Below are positions 54,045 through 63,774 of a DNA stretch of 64,000 bases, in pieces; within the stretch, counting starts at the first letter, position 1; each line of letters starts with the position of its first letter. The stretch lies in the NCBI RefSeq assembly GCF_023195775.1, contig NZ_CP096205.1, positions 868,001 through 932,000 of the forward strand, written 5' to 3'. Origin of the DNA: Flavobacterium azooxidireducens (lineage in GTDB: Bacteria > Bacteroidota > Bacteroidia > Flavobacteriales > Flavobacteriaceae). The notes below the pieces were generated by a model. It was not told the origin of the DNA. It saw only the letters and a program-made list of their open reading frames with translations, and did not search any database. The position numbers and the translations under genes are program-made.

Positions 54045-56336
54045 TTATTTTTTACTTTCTATTTCCTTTTTGGATTGATTTAATTTTTTAATTGGGTTTG
54101 TTCTATCACTTCCTTTATCTTCTATTAAAGGTATTGTAGTTGGTTCTGCATCAATATTCATATATCTTGCAGAATAGTTTAATTCTGATTGACTTCCGTC
54201 TTCTTTAGTTATTTTAACAGATGCTCTTGTGGCAACTAAAGAATATGAAAATTCTACATTTGAATTTCCGTTAGCTAATTCAATTACATCAAATCCTTTT
54301 GCGGATTTATTAGTTACATAAACACCGTTACACTCTCCTTCTAACTGAATAAAAACTTTTAAAGGATGTCTTTCATCAACCAAAATATTATCGGACAAAA
54401 TTTCATCAATTTTAATCTGAGCACGTCCGTTAATTAATCTTCCTGTTCCATAATCCTGAAACAAACTTTCTGGTGCAGAAACAGCTGGCATCACAAAAGT
54501 CTTATCGTCCTTTTTAATAGTTGTAGCATTGACCCCTGGTCCAATAACATTTGCTATTAATGTCTTGTTTGAGTTAGGTTGAGAAGATCTAAAATAAATA
54601 TCCCATAAGTCATTAAACGCAATAGCGGTAGAAAATAATATATTATAACCATAATAACTCATAACTCCTTCAAAAGCAGCCCCCACAGTTCCCGTAAAAG
54701 AGGAGTTCGTTCCCACAAGAGTTCCTTGAGAAACAAGACCGTATCTTTGATTACCCGTAAATAAAGAACTCGGAGTTAAAGAACCTGTGCCAGCACCGTT
54801 AAACTGACCGGCAGTTCCTTGCGTTGCATTTAAATAACCACTGTAAGCAGAACCGCCATTTACTTGACTTGTAGAGCGGATTCCAATTGCCCCCAAAGCA
54901 TCAATAGCGGCACCACCATTTGTTCTAAAATTAGTTGATGTCATTGCGTCTATTGTTGAGGTGCCTCCAAAACCTCCTTCAATAGCTAGGGCAGATGATG
55001 TACCAACAGAGCTTGCATATATTCCTGCAGAATTTGTATTATTTGACAAGGTAGTTACTTGAAGTCCAGAATAGGGATTATTTGTATCGTTATGATCTAT
55101 CAAAACACCTACTCCATCTGCATTGACATCGGCTACATAAGCAATTGTACCATTATTAATAACAGAATTATATTGTCCACTCACTCCACTTGCAGTAGAA
55201 TTATTAATTATTTGTAGTCCGCTATCACTATTGTTTCCAGAAATTAAAACCGAACCTGCATCGGCAACAATTGCTCTTCCGGCACCCGCACCTCCTTCAT
55301 CATATGCAAGGTCTAAAGTGTTATGAGCACTTGCCGTAGCTCCTCCTTCCATTCTAACCCATCTAGCTCCATCCCAATAATAATAACCAGGGGTCACATT
55401 ATTTGGAGCTGTGCCAGCTGTTGCTGTATTATAAACAATCGTTCCCGCTAGCGGTGCACCGCCACCATTTGGATTTACTACCGGTGCAGCAACATTTGTA
55501 GCGGTAAGGATAATTCTGGGAGCAATAAAACCACTTGTTGTTGATGTTACATCTAAGGCTGCATTGGGTGTGGTTACACCAATACCAACCGCCGTATTGG
55601 TAATTCTAACTCTTTCTCCACCATTTGTAGATAATCCTAAATTATCAGCAGAAGGGCTAAAAAGTCCGGTATTTGCATCGGCAGAAAAACTATAAAATGG
55701 TAAAAGTGCAGTTCCTCTATTCATGGCATGAACTTGAAATTCATTAGGAATTTGGAAACGAGCAGTACCACCAGTAGAAAAACGAATTGTATTTGCTCCT
55801 TGTAGCCACATTCCGGTATCTGTACCACCATCCCAGCTATACGTTGGCGAGGCAGAACTTCCTCCATAACCTAAAATTTGGTTTGATGCAGAAGGTAATC
55901 TAAATTTATTGGAACCATTTGTTCTAAAATGTAAATCTACATTGTCTGTAGTTCCTACAAAATTTGTTCCAGAATTTGTTCCGGCATTTCCACTAATTGC
56001 CCATGCATCGGTTGGAGCAGGAATGCTTCCGCCGATGGCAACCCAACGATTGGTTAACCAATAGTAAAAGCCGGGAACAACGTTGTTAGGAGCAGTTCCG
56101 TTTGTAGCAGTGTTGTAAACTAAAGTTCCATTTTGTAAAGCTCCGCCTTGCGGATTTACGACAGGATTAGCAACAATGGCAGAGGTAAGTGTAACACGTG
56201 GAATTAACATTCCGTTTGTAGTAGAATTGACATCTAATGCTCCTTGGGGTGTTGTGGTCCCCACGCCTACTTGAGCAAAAACAGGATGCAAAAATCCTGC
56301 TAACACTAGTGTTAGGATTAAGTAAAATTTATTCAT
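54045..56336 (-). CDS. Secreted repeat protein of flavobacterial type, function unknown
   Basis: 763 residues from ATG 56336 (signal peptide MNKFYLILTLVLAGFLHPVFAQ). Two copies of a module VGVGTTTPQGALDVNSTTNGMLIPR / VGIGVTTPNAALDVTSTTSGFIAPR, each followed by VVNPNGG...VYNTATAGTAPNNVTPGYYYWDGARWV. The middle resembles tail-fibre or trimeric-adhesin repeats (NADTGLFSP-like, GGERVRITNTAVGIG). The C-terminus lacks an obvious T9SS signal and ends in a Lys-rich tail. An upstream in-frame start would remove the signal peptide. Confidence 0.75.
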   Translation of the reverse strand: MNKFYLILTLVLAGFLHPVFAQVGVGTTTPQGALDVNSTTNGMLIPRVTLTSAIVANPVVNPQGGALQNGTLVYNTATNGTAPNNVVPGFYYWLTNRWVAIGGSIPAPTDAWAISGNAGTNSGTNFVGTTDNVDLHFRTNGSNKFRLPSASNQILGYGGSSASPTYSWDGGTDTGMWLQGANTIRFSTGGTARFQIPNEFQVHAMNRGTALLPFYSFSADANTGLFSPSADNLGLSTNGGERVRITNTAVGIGVTTPNAALDVTSTTSGFIAPRIILTATNVAAPVVNPNGGGAPLAGTIVYNTATAGTAPNNVTPGYYYWDGARWVRMEGGATASAHNTLDLAYDEGGAGAGRAIVADAGSVLISGNNSDSGLQIINNSTASGVSGQYNSVINNGTIAYVADVNADGVGVLIDHNDTNNPYSGLQVTTLSNNTNSAGIYASSVGTSSALAIEGGFGGTSTIDAMTSTNFRTNGGAAIDALGAIGIRSTSQVNGGSAYSGYLNATQGTAGQFNGAGTGSLTPSSLFTGNQRYGLVSQGTLVGTNSSFTGTVGAAFEGVMSYYGYNILFSTAIAFNDLWDIYFRSSQPNSNKTLIANVIGPGVNATTIKKDDKTFVMPAVSAPESLFQDYGTGRLINGRAQIKIDEILSDNILVDERHPLKVFIQLEGECNGVYVTNKSAKGFDVIELANGNSNVEFSYSLVATRASVKITKEDGSQSELNYSARYMNIDAEPTTIPLIEDKGSDRTNPIKKLNQSKKEIESKK

Positions 56337-56666
56337 TTTTGGATTTAGTTTGTTGTCAAATATATAAAAATATTGAATAAAAAAGCAAAACACTGTAATT
56401 ATTATCACAAAATTTAAAAACAAATTACTTTTTCATAATTATGAATAGTTGAAAATAGCAAAAAAGCAACTTTTATCGATATTTTCATACAATTCATCAA
56501 TTATAATTTTATATTTTGCTTATTGACAAAAGTTTATATATGTTTGCTCAGAATTTTTCCCCAACTATTCAATTTCTTAACCTCGGCAATATTGTTCTTT
56601 TCTTTTAAGAATAAATAGAGTTATTGCTATTCCGAAAACAAACTTTTAACAACAATTTTCATTATC

Positions 56667-57074
56667 ATGATTAGAACTACTCATTCTATCAGGAAACAAA
56701 TTTCTTTGCTCTACACCGTAGGCTTTTTGTTTCTTTTTTTACTGCCTTTTTTGGGGAATGCTCAAAATTCTTTAAACAGAATTGCAAAGGATGTTCCATC
56801 CGCTATTATTCAGGAAAACAATTCTCATACTATTCAAAATAGTATTTTATCGGAATTAAGAAGTAACACACATGACAAAAAGGAAACAAATCTTCCTCCA
56901 AATCAAAATGTACTAGACAGTCAGGTTTTGGAACAATCTGTAGAATCAAATTCTGAAAAAAAATCTACCTCAAAAACACGTATAAAAAATCTTTATTCAC
57001 AAAGTGGATCTTTTACAAATGAAGATTATACTCAAGAAATCAATACAATTAATTTAAAAATAAAATCTGAGTAA
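56667..57074 (+). CDS. Small secreted protein, function unknown
   Basis: 135 residues. N-terminal signal/anchor (LLYTVGFLFLFLLPFLGNAQ) then a low-complexity Ser/Asn/Glu/Lys-rich tail without recognised domain. Its stop lies 1 bp before the start of the 1448-residue T9SS protein, so the two are expressed together; it may assist or accompany that protein, which is inference. Confidence 0.65.
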   Translation: MIRTTHSIRKQISLLYTVGFLFLFLLPFLGNAQNSLNRIAKDVPSAIIQENNSHTIQNSILSELRSNTHDKKETNLPPNQNVLDSQVLEQSVESNSEKKSTSKTRIKNLYSQSGSFTNEDYTQEINTINLKIKSE

Positions 57075-57075
57075 T

Positions 57076-60000
57076 ATGAAAAATTTATACTCCTGTATCC
57101 TTGGATTATTCTGCCTAATCCAAACCATCACAAATGCTCAGACAATTATTTATCAACAAAATTTTGATGGCAATAACGGATCATACACAAATACCATAGT
57201 TTCAGAAGGAGGAACTAATGGATGGAGAGCAAGTAGCACTGCTGCACAATATGGTAACTATAGACATATGTGGAATTTTTCCAATAATATATCTGGTGGA
57301 AATGCAAACGTATTACCTATTTCCGGTCGTTCATTAGGTATGGGTTTCTATAATGGGAACAATCCAAATGTTACAAATCAACCTTTTAGAACTTGGGATG
57401 GAGCTAATTGTTCTGTAATACCTACTACAACTAGATGGGCTCATGTGGGTTTATCTACAGTTGGCTATGAAAATATTACAGTAGAATTTAAGTGGAGATG
57501 TTTAGGTGAAGTTGGCGGAGGTATCGTTTATGACTACGGAACAATCAATACTTCAATAGATGGAGGTTCAACTTGGTTAATGGATCAAACTGGCGGTCAA
57601 GGTGGAACAACTGGTGCTCATGGTACATTTCCTAGTGGATTGTATTATGGAAATTCAGGTGTTCAAACAACTACTTTAACTTTACCAGCTACAAGAAATA
57701 ATCAAGCAAATTTCAGACTGGCATTTAGAATGGTAGTTGACCAATGTGATGGTACAGGCGGCGGATTTATTGTAGATGACATTATTGTCAGAGGAACTCC
57801 TCTTGCTACCGACAGAACCCTAACCGTAGCCCAAGCTTACACTGGAGCAACCTACGCAAATGGCCCTCACGTTTTTGCAAATAATGCATCGGTTACGGCA
57901 ACATCAGGAACAAGAGCGGGATATAATGTAACGGGCTGGACAGGAACAGGAAGTGTACCTGCAACGGGTACTGGTGGTTCTGCTACTTTTACAATTGCAC
58001 AAAATTCAAGTATTACTTGGCAATGGCAACAAGTAGGAGTTCCTACCAATGTTTCTTTTAGTAATACGGGTGGTAGCGAGCAACTCACGTTTAACAACAG
58101 TAGCACTAATACGACTACGCCTGTTTTCAGAATGAGTCATGCCACCGACCCAGCTACAGATTATCAAGTAGAAATTAATACAAACCCAACATTTTCGGGT
58201 GGTACAAGTTGGACACAAACTTTTACAGGAACTTATCCAATTAATACAGCGGCGAACTTTTCTTTTACTAACAGTTTTACTCCAAGTGATAACACAACAT
58301 ATTATGTAAGAGCAAGAGTAAGAGGAGCTGCGAATGTATGGAGCAGTTGGTCAACAGAAACGTATAGCTTTACACATACAACATCTGCCACAACTCCTTC
58401 TTGGTTACAAACTACTCAAGCACAGTTGGCAACAGCTACGCATTCCGGAACATTGGCCAACAGTAGTAATAATATTGTGTTATCAAGTGGTGGTGGAAAT
58501 GTTGTCACTAATGGAAGTTTTGAAACAGGCACAACTGGCTGGACAATATTAAAGCCAAGTTGGTTTACTGTTGCTTCAGAACCTTATGGAAACACACAAG
58601 GAGCAAATGCTTTAAACATCTATAACAGTAATCCTAGTTCGTTTGGTAACTTTAATGGAGATGCAGCAGGAGCCTACCAATCATTAAACATGAACGGAAT
58701 ATCAAACATTAGTTTAGATGCTGGTTATGAAGCTACGGGCGGTAGTGCATTTATAGCACAACTTAGAGTCTATGTTTCAGAAACAAACCAAACAGGTTAT
58801 ACTGATGGTACGCTAGTACACACTTGGACTCCTAATTCAACATTAACAACAGGTAATGCTATTAATATTAATGTTGAATCTTATGGCTTTACCGGCAATA
58901 AGCTATTGAAAATAATAATGTACTTTACGGGTAACGATTATGCAGAAAGATACTTATACCTTGATAATGTTCAAGCGATCGCTTCACCAAACGGAACAGC
59001 TACTTCAACACCAATCTATTTAGCTTCTGTTCAAAACGTAACGGAATATGGTGAACTAAAATGGAACCAAACGCTTAATGGAGGAAATGTTGCATTAAAA
59101 ATTCAGCAATACAATGGCTCTACGTGGGCAGATGTTGCAGGTTATACAAACATTACAGCAAGTGGAGACGGTGAAAAAACACACGATTTATCAGGAATGA
59201 CTGCTTATGACCAAATTCGTTTGGTAGCAACCTTAAGCGGGACATCAACTGTAACATTGCACGACTGGGCGGTGGAATTTGAAAATCCTTGTACGGCTGC
59301 AATTGATTCTGTATCAAATGGCTCAGGTTGTGGTGCTATAACGCTAGAAGCAGAAGGTTCTACTTCAACCACAGAATACCGTTGGTATGATGCCGAAGTT
59401 GGTGGAAACTTAGTTGACACGACTACAATTGGCGAATGGACAACTCCTGTTTTAACACAAACCACGACTTACTATGTTAGCTCATATAATGGCGAATGTG
59501 AATCAGCTCGCGTAGCCGTAACCGCCACATTCACTCCAACTGATGCAGAAATTATATTTACTGAAGGAGCATCAACTTGTGAGCCTGGAAATGTTACTTT
59601 ATTTGCTGAAACGAGCAATGACGGAATTTATACAGTTAATTGGTATGATGCTGAAACAGGTGGGAATTTGGTTCACACAGGATTTACTTATACGGTGAGT
59701 TTAGCACAAACAACTTTGTTTTATGTTGCGGCTGCCGAAGGAAGTTGCGAATCGGAACGAATAGAAATAACAGCAACTATAAATTCTAAAACTTGGAACG
59801 GATCTGTAAGTACAGATTGGAACACAGGAGATAACTGGACTCCAAGTGGAGTACCTACTTCATCAAATTGTGTTGTGATTGCAGACGTAACCAATGCACC
59901 AATTCTCTCAACCGGAAATGAAGGTTTTGCAAAATCACTTACATTATTAGAGAATGCTTCTTTATTAGTACAAAGTGAAGCAACTTTAACTGTAACTGAA

Positions 60001-61422
60001 ACAGTAAACTTAGCTGTTGATGCTATTACCGAAGAAACTTTGGCCACGTTTACAATTGAAAACGATGGTTATTTAGTTCAAACACAGAACACGGCTACGA
60101 ATTCAAATGTTGGTAAAATATCAGTTAATAAAAACAGTAATCCGATGTTCAGATTGGAAGCAACAGGATGGGGTTCTCCGGTAGAGAATCAGAAACTGTA
60201 TGACTTTGCTGTTGGAACCGTTTTTGGAAGAGTGTATTTTTATGATGAAACTGCCAATGCATTCTCCGCAAGCGGAATTGCAACAAATTCAGTATTTGAA
60301 CTTGGAAGAGGATATTCTGTACGTGCTCCAAACACCTATAATTCGTATAATGAAACAGCAACACCAACTGTATTTGAAGGTTTATTTTACGGTCGTCCGA
60401 ACAATGGAGATATAGGAATTAATGTAACCGCCAATAATTTAGGCTACAATTATGTTGGAAATCCTTATCCTTCTCCAATTGATGCCGAAGAATTTTTATC
60501 CAGTAATAGTAATGTTGCCTCGTTGCATTTTTGGACTCACGAAGCTCCGCCAATTGATGGTGAATATGCAGCTAATAATTATGCTTCTTTCACAACTATG
60601 GGTGGAACTATGGCTGCAGCCGGAGGTGAAGAACCAGACGGAATTATTCAAGTGGGACAAGGTTTTGTTATTAAAGCAGAGCAACAATTCTTATTACAAT
60701 TTACAAATGACTTGCGTATCCCGAACAGTAATGGTCAGTTCTTTAGATCTGCTGATACCGAAAAGCACCGTATGTGGCTAAATTTAAATGATAGCACAAC
60801 AAATTATAATCAAATTTTATTAGGTTATGTTGAAAATGCAACAATGGCTGTAGATCATCAAATTGATGCAAAATTGTTTGGCTATTCTGATAATTCAATT
60901 TACAGTTTGATTGACAATGAAAAGTATGTTATTCAAGGAAGAAGTTTGCCTTTTGATGTTCAGGATGTTGTTCCTTTAGGATTTAAAGCTACGCATGCCG
61001 GTACTTTTACAATTAATATTAGTAAAAAAGATGGATTGTTTGAAAATGATCAAATCATTTATTTAAGAGATTTGAACTTAGGAATTATACATAATCTTAG
61101 TGAAGCTGATTACACTTTCTTAACTGAAATTGGAACTTTTGAAAACCGTTTTGAAATTGTATATCAAAACGAACCTTTATCAATTGATGAAACTAGTTTA
61201 AACAATTCCAATTGGATTGTTTATAAAGACAATGTAAAACAAACAATAACTGTTGAATCAAAAGGCTTTGAAATCAATGAAATTGAGATTTATGATTTAA
61301 CAGGAAGATTGTTGTTGAATCAGAAAGATGTAAATTCAGATACGTTTATTTGTCAAAACAATTTTGCAGATCAAGTTTTGCTTGTTAAAATCAATAAAAC
61401 GTTAGTTAAAAAAGCACTATAA
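57076..61422 (+). CDS. Giant secreted multidomain protein with T9SS type A-like end
   Basis: 1448 residues. Signal peptide (KNLYSCILGLFCLIQTITNAQ), an N-terminal MAM/LamG-like jelly roll (about 25-235), a YNVTGWTGTGSVPATG segment, fibronectin-like strands (SATTPSWLQTTQAQL), a second carbohydrate-binding-like sandwich (VTNGSFETGTTGWTI), two Ig-like repeats (TTTYYVSSYNGECESARVAVTATF; QTTLFYVAAAEGSCESERIEITATI) and a C-terminus FEINEIEIYDLTGRLLLN...QVLLVKI typical of type A sorting. Probably a surface adhesin or polysaccharide-binding protein; no catalytic motif seen. Confidence 0.82.
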   Translation: MKNLYSCILGLFCLIQTITNAQTIIYQQNFDGNNGSYTNTIVSEGGTNGWRASSTAAQYGNYRHMWNFSNNISGGNANVLPISGRSLGMGFYNGNNPNVTNQPFRTWDGANCSVIPTTTRWAHVGLSTVGYENITVEFKWRCLGEVGGGIVYDYGTINTSIDGGSTWLMDQTGGQGGTTGAHGTFPSGLYYGNSGVQTTTLTLPATRNNQANFRLAFRMVVDQCDGTGGGFIVDDIIVRGTPLATDRTLTVAQAYTGATYANGPHVFANNASVTATSGTRAGYNVTGWTGTGSVPATGTGGSATFTIAQNSSITWQWQQVGVPTNVSFSNTGGSEQLTFNNSSTNTTTPVFRMSHATDPATDYQVEINTNPTFSGGTSWTQTFTGTYPINTAANFSFTNSFTPSDNTTYYVRARVRGAANVWSSWSTETYSFTHTTSATTPSWLQTTQAQLATATHSGTLANSSNNIVLSSGGGNVVTNGSFETGTTGWTILKPSWFTVASEPYGNTQGANALNIYNSNPSSFGNFNGDAAGAYQSLNMNGISNISLDAGYEATGGSAFIAQLRVYVSETNQTGYTDGTLVHTWTPNSTLTTGNAININVESYGFTGNKLLKIIMYFTGNDYAERYLYLDNVQAIASPNGTATSTPIYLASVQNVTEYGELKWNQTLNGGNVALKIQQYNGSTWADVAGYTNITASGDGEKTHDLSGMTAYDQIRLVATLSGTSTVTLHDWAVEFENPCTAAIDSVSNGSGCGAITLEAEGSTSTTEYRWYDAEVGGNLVDTTTIGEWTTPVLTQTTTYYVSSYNGECESARVAVTATFTPTDAEIIFTEGASTCEPGNVTLFAETSNDGIYTVNWYDAETGGNLVHTGFTYTVSLAQTTLFYVAAAEGSCESERIEITATINSKTWNGSVSTDWNTGDNWTPSGVPTSSNCVVIADVTNAPILSTGNEGFAKSLTLLENASLLVQSEATLTVTETVNLAVDAITEETLATFTIENDGYLVQTQNTATNSNVGKISVNKNSNPMFRLEATGWGSPVENQKLYDFAVGTVFGRVYFYDETANAFSASGIATNSVFELGRGYSVRAPNTYNSYNETATPTVFEGLFYGRPNNGDIGINVTANNLGYNYVGNPYPSPIDAEEFLSSNSNVASLHFWTHEAPPIDGEYAANNYASFTTMGGTMAAAGGEEPDGIIQVGQGFVIKAEQQFLLQFTNDLRIPNSNGQFFRSADTEKHRMWLNLNDSTTNYNQILLGYVENATMAVDHQIDAKLFGYSDNSIYSLIDNEKYVIQGRSLPFDVQDVVPLGFKATHAGTFTINISKKDGLFENDQIIYLRDLNLGIIHNLSEADYTFLTEIGTFENRFEIVYQNEPLSIDETSLNNSNWIVYKDNVKQTITVESKGFEINEIEIYDLTGRLLLNQKDVNSDTFICQNNFADQVLLVKINKTLVKKAL

Positions 61423-61426
61423 CTTG

Positions 61427-61458
61427 TTGTAATCCGGTGTTGGTTCGCCGGATTACAA
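61427..61458. terminator. Hairpin after the giant gene
   Basis: 11-bp perfect stem TTGTAATCCGG / CCGGATTACAA, 10-nt loop, weak T-run; may be a partial terminator before the small gene downstream. Confidence 0.55.
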
Positions 61459-61488
61459 TTTATAAAAATTTCCAAAAAACTAAATACC

Positions 61489-61704
61489 ATGAAAAACAAA
61501 AGTTTCTACAACTGGATAGTAACGCTTTTTATTTTAAGTTTTCCTATCAGTTTATTTGCAGATGACGATATTGACCCACATCCAACTGATGATGATCCAC
61601 TACCGGGAGCTCCAATAGATACTGCTTTAATTTATTTAATAATTATTGGAATTGTTTTCGCTTTCTATGTTGTTCAAAGACAGAAGAAAATAAACAAAAT
61701 CTAA
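61489..61704 (+). CDS. Small PID-CTERM-like membrane protein
   Basis: 71 residues: cleavable signal peptide (WIVTLFILSFPISLFAD), acidic spacer (DDDIDPHPTDDDPLP), the tripeptide PID (GAPIDTALIYLIIIGIVFAFYVV) followed by a transmembrane helix and a basic tail (QRQKKINKI). This architecture fits the PID-CTERM putative protein-sorting family, recalled from memory. The mature exposed part would be under 20 residues. Found right after the giant T9SS gene. Confidence 0.65.
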   Translation: MKNKSFYNWIVTLFILSFPISLFADDDIDPHPTDDDPLPGAPIDTALIYLIIIGIVFAFYVVQRQKKINKI

Positions 61705-61723
61705 TATCACTTTATATTCTTAA

Positions 61724-61748
61724 ACCCGGCAAATTTGTCGGGTTTTTT
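61724..61748 (+). terminator. Rho-independent terminator
   Basis: ACCCG-g-CAAATTTG-t-CGGGT followed by T5; ends the gene cluster 56667-61704. Confidence 0.8.
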
Positions 61749-61778
61749 GTTTCCAAAAATGCGAATAATTTCCTTTCT

Positions 61779-61858
61779 GCTCCCGATGGTAGTGGAAATC
61801 TTTTTGTTTTTTTTCAGAAAAACAAAAAATTGGAACGGACAGCGGGAACTGCGATTCC
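61779..61858 (+). repeat. Structured intergenic repeat, copy C (short)
   Basis: CTCCCGATGGTAGTGGAAAT ... TTGGAACGGACAGCGGGAAC: the same ends as copies A and B with most of the middle missing. Confidence 0.6.
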
Positions 61859-61942
61859 AAAAAAGCCCAAACGCTGCGGCTCCAAAAAAAATAAATAGTA
61901 CATTTGTTATAACTTTAATGAATTAATTTTTTAGAATAGTAT

Positions 61943-62815
61943 ATGAAAGCATACGTTTTTCCTGGACAAGGAGCTCAGTTTACCGGAATGGGTAAGGATT
62001 TATATGAAAACTCGGCTTTGGCGAAAGAATTGTTTGAAAAAGCCAATGATATTTTGGGTTTTAGAATTACAGACATTATGTTTGAAGGTTCGGCTGAGGA
62101 ATTGAAAGAGACTAAGGTTACACAACCGGCGGTGTTTTTGCACTCGGTAATTTTGGCTAAAACCTTAACCGATTTTGCACCGGATATGGTGGCGGGACAT
62201 TCGTTAGGCGAATTTTCGGCGTTGGTTGCCAATGGAGCATTGTCGTTTGAAGATGGCTTGAAATTGGTTTCGAAACGTGCGTTGGCAATGCAAAAAGCGT
62301 GTGAAATCACCCCTTCTACAATGGCTGCGGTTTTGAATTTAGAAGATAAAATTGTGGAAGATATTTGTGCTTCGATTGATGGTGTTGTGGTGGCGGCAAA
62401 TTACAATTGTCCGGGACAGTTAGTAATTTCAGGCGAATATAAAGCCGTGGAATTGGCTTGCGAAAAAATGAAAGAAGCAGGTGCAAAACGTGCGTTGATT
62501 TTGCCTGTTGGCGGAGCATTTCATTCGCCAATGATGAAACCGGCAAGAGAAGAATTGGCTGCTGCGATTGAAGCGACGACTTTTTCTACACCGATTTGCC
62601 CAGTGTATCAAAATGTAACAGCGAGTGCGGTTTCTGATCCGGAGGAAATAAAAAAGAATTTGATTATTCAATTGACGGCTCCGGTGCGATGGACGCAATC
62701 GGTTCAACAAATGATAGCCGATGGTGCGACTAGCTTTACAGAAGTTGGACCCGGAAAAGTGTTGGTTGGCTTAGTGAATAAGATTGACAAAGAAGTGGAA
62801 ACAATCTCGGCCTAA
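61943..62815 (+). CDS. fabD: ACP S-malonyltransferase
   Basis: 290 residues; loads malonyl groups onto acyl carrier protein for fatty acid synthesis. MKAYVFPGQGAQFTGMG, the nucleophile motif AGHSLGEFSALV (Ser87), the active-site His in GGAFHSPMM, and YQNVTA. Normal length. No other fab gene is adjacent. Confidence 0.95.
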   Translation: MKAYVFPGQGAQFTGMGKDLYENSALAKELFEKANDILGFRITDIMFEGSAEELKETKVTQPAVFLHSVILAKTLTDFAPDMVAGHSLGEFSALVANGALSFEDGLKLVSKRALAMQKACEITPSTMAAVLNLEDKIVEDICASIDGVVVAANYNCPGQLVISGEYKAVELACEKMKEAGAKRALILPVGGAFHSPMMKPAREELAAAIEATTFSTPICPVYQNVTASAVSDPEEIKKNLIIQLTAPVRWTQSVQQMIADGATSFTEVGPGKVLVGLVNKIDKEVETISA

Positions 62816-62875
62816 TTTAAGTTTGGCACTTGATTTGATAATTAGGATTTATTAACTTTTAAAACATAAACAAAA

Positions 62876-63130
62876 ATGAAAAAAACACTTTTAGGATTAG
62901 TATTGATGGGATCATTATTTGTGGTTTCTTGTAAAGAAAAAACAACTGAAGAAAAAGTAGAAGATGCAGTTGAATCTGTTGGAAACGATATTGAAAATGC
63001 TGCAAACGAAACCGGAGATGCAGTTGAAAATGCAGCGAATGAAACAGGTGAAGCTTTAGAAAATGCTGCAGAAAAAACAGAAGAGGCTGTTGAAAACGGT
63101 AAAGAAAAACTGAAAAACGCAGCGGAATAA
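62876..63130 (+). CDS. Small repeat-containing lipoprotein
   Basis: 84 residues. Lipoprotein signal LLGLVLMGSLFVVSC (Cys19) followed by imperfect 11-residue repeats (VENAANETGDA, VENAANETGEA, LENAAEKTEEA), an amphipathic helix pattern like YtxH or LEA proteins. Probably an envelope stress or structural protein; function unknown. Confidence 0.7.
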   Translation: MKKTLLGLVLMGSLFVVSCKEKTTEEKVEDAVESVGNDIENAANETGDAVENAANETGEALENAAEKTEEAVENGKEKLKNAAE

Positions 63131-63137
63131 TTTTAAA

Positions 63138-63170
63138 AAAATATCCTCACCCACAAAGTGAGGATATTTT
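63138..63170 (+). terminator. Terminator after the small lipoprotein gene
   Basis: 13-bp perfect stem AAAATATCCTCAC / GTGAGGATATTTT, 7-nt loop; T-rich on both strands. Confidence 0.85.
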
Positions 63171-63210
63171 ATTTTATATCGTTGGCTAAAGGAGAGTGAT
63201 TATTTAAAAT

Positions 63211-63489
63211 TCAGGTGACAAGAATTTTGTTTTTATGATTTTCGAAAAAAATGTACCAAGTAGTTCTTGAATTTGATTTGTAGAAAATATAACGACTACC
63301 GAGATTTTTCAACTTGAATGGAGTTTTCTTGTGAGGAAAAGTTGATATTTCATTTATTGTAAAATCTACAATTTTATTCACATAAATCACTGCATTTTCA
63401 GGATATGCAAAATATTCCTCTGCAAAAAGAAGATAAATTAATTCGTCAAGGTAGAGTAGAACTTCATTTTTAAAAATTACTTTTTCCAA
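63211..63489 (-). CDS. Putative RelE/ParE-like toxin
   Basis: 92 residues. Short alpha-beta protein with the ParE-like pattern: VIFKNEVLLYLDELIYLLFAEEYFAYPENAVIYVNKIVDFTINEISTFPHKKTPF, SRYIFYKSNSRTTWYIFFE. Overlaps the preceding small gene by 13 bp on the same strand, the usual toxin-antitoxin layout. Similarity is weaker than for the pair at 8784-9291. Confidence 0.65.
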   Translation of the reverse strand: MEKVIFKNEVLLYLDELIYLLFAEEYFAYPENAVIYVNKIVDFTINEISTFPHKKTPFKLKNLGSRYIFYKSNSRTTWYIFFENHKNKILVT

Positions 63490-63659
63490 GGATAGGCTTT
63501 TATACGTTTGGTCATTTCGGCTTTAAATTGTTCTGGTGTTAATCCTTTTTCAAACTCTTTATCAAAATCAAAATCTTCACCAATTCCTTGAGGTTTGGTT
63601 TTTTCGTAGAGGGAAGTTGGCTCTTCAACTTTGTCTTTTTTTGGCTTTTTATCTTTCAT
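63477..63659 (-). CDS. Putative antitoxin partner, small charged protein
   Basis: 60 residues from ATG 63659 (MKDKKPKKDKVEEPTSLYEKTKPQGIGEDFDFDKEFEKGLTPEQFKAEMTKRIKAYPWKK). Highly charged, with a C-terminal helix, as in antitoxins, but without a recognisable DNA-binding fold. Overlap with the toxin-like gene is the main support. An in-frame ATG at 63704 adds 15 hydrophobic-rich residues and is less likely. Confidence 0.55.
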   Translation of the reverse strand: MKDKKPKKDKVEEPTSLYEKTKPQGIGEDFDFDKEFEKGLTPEQFKAEMTKRIKAYPWKK

Positions 63660-63712
63660 ACTGCTTTGATTTTGAACAAATTTAATAAAAAAGTATGAAA
63701 TCAAGTTTAAAA

Positions 63713-63743
63713 AAAGGAGCTTGACTATAAAATCAGCTCCTTT
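63713..63743 (-). terminator. Terminator for the gene at the right edge
   Basis: AAAGGAGCT / AGCTCCTTT, 13-nt loop; T-run on the minus strand. Confidence 0.75.
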
Positions 63744-63774
63744 GTCTATTATTTTCTAATAAATTCATTAACCT

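Noticed and set aside
54045..61422. A biosynthetic or glycan-utilisation gene cluster in the secreted-protein region
   Set aside because: No SusC/SusD pair, glycosidase or tailoring enzyme is present; the genes are structural or adhesin-like.
61735..61926. 63-codon frame before fabD
   Set aside because: It overlaps a terminator and structured repeat C and is a translation of repeat DNA.
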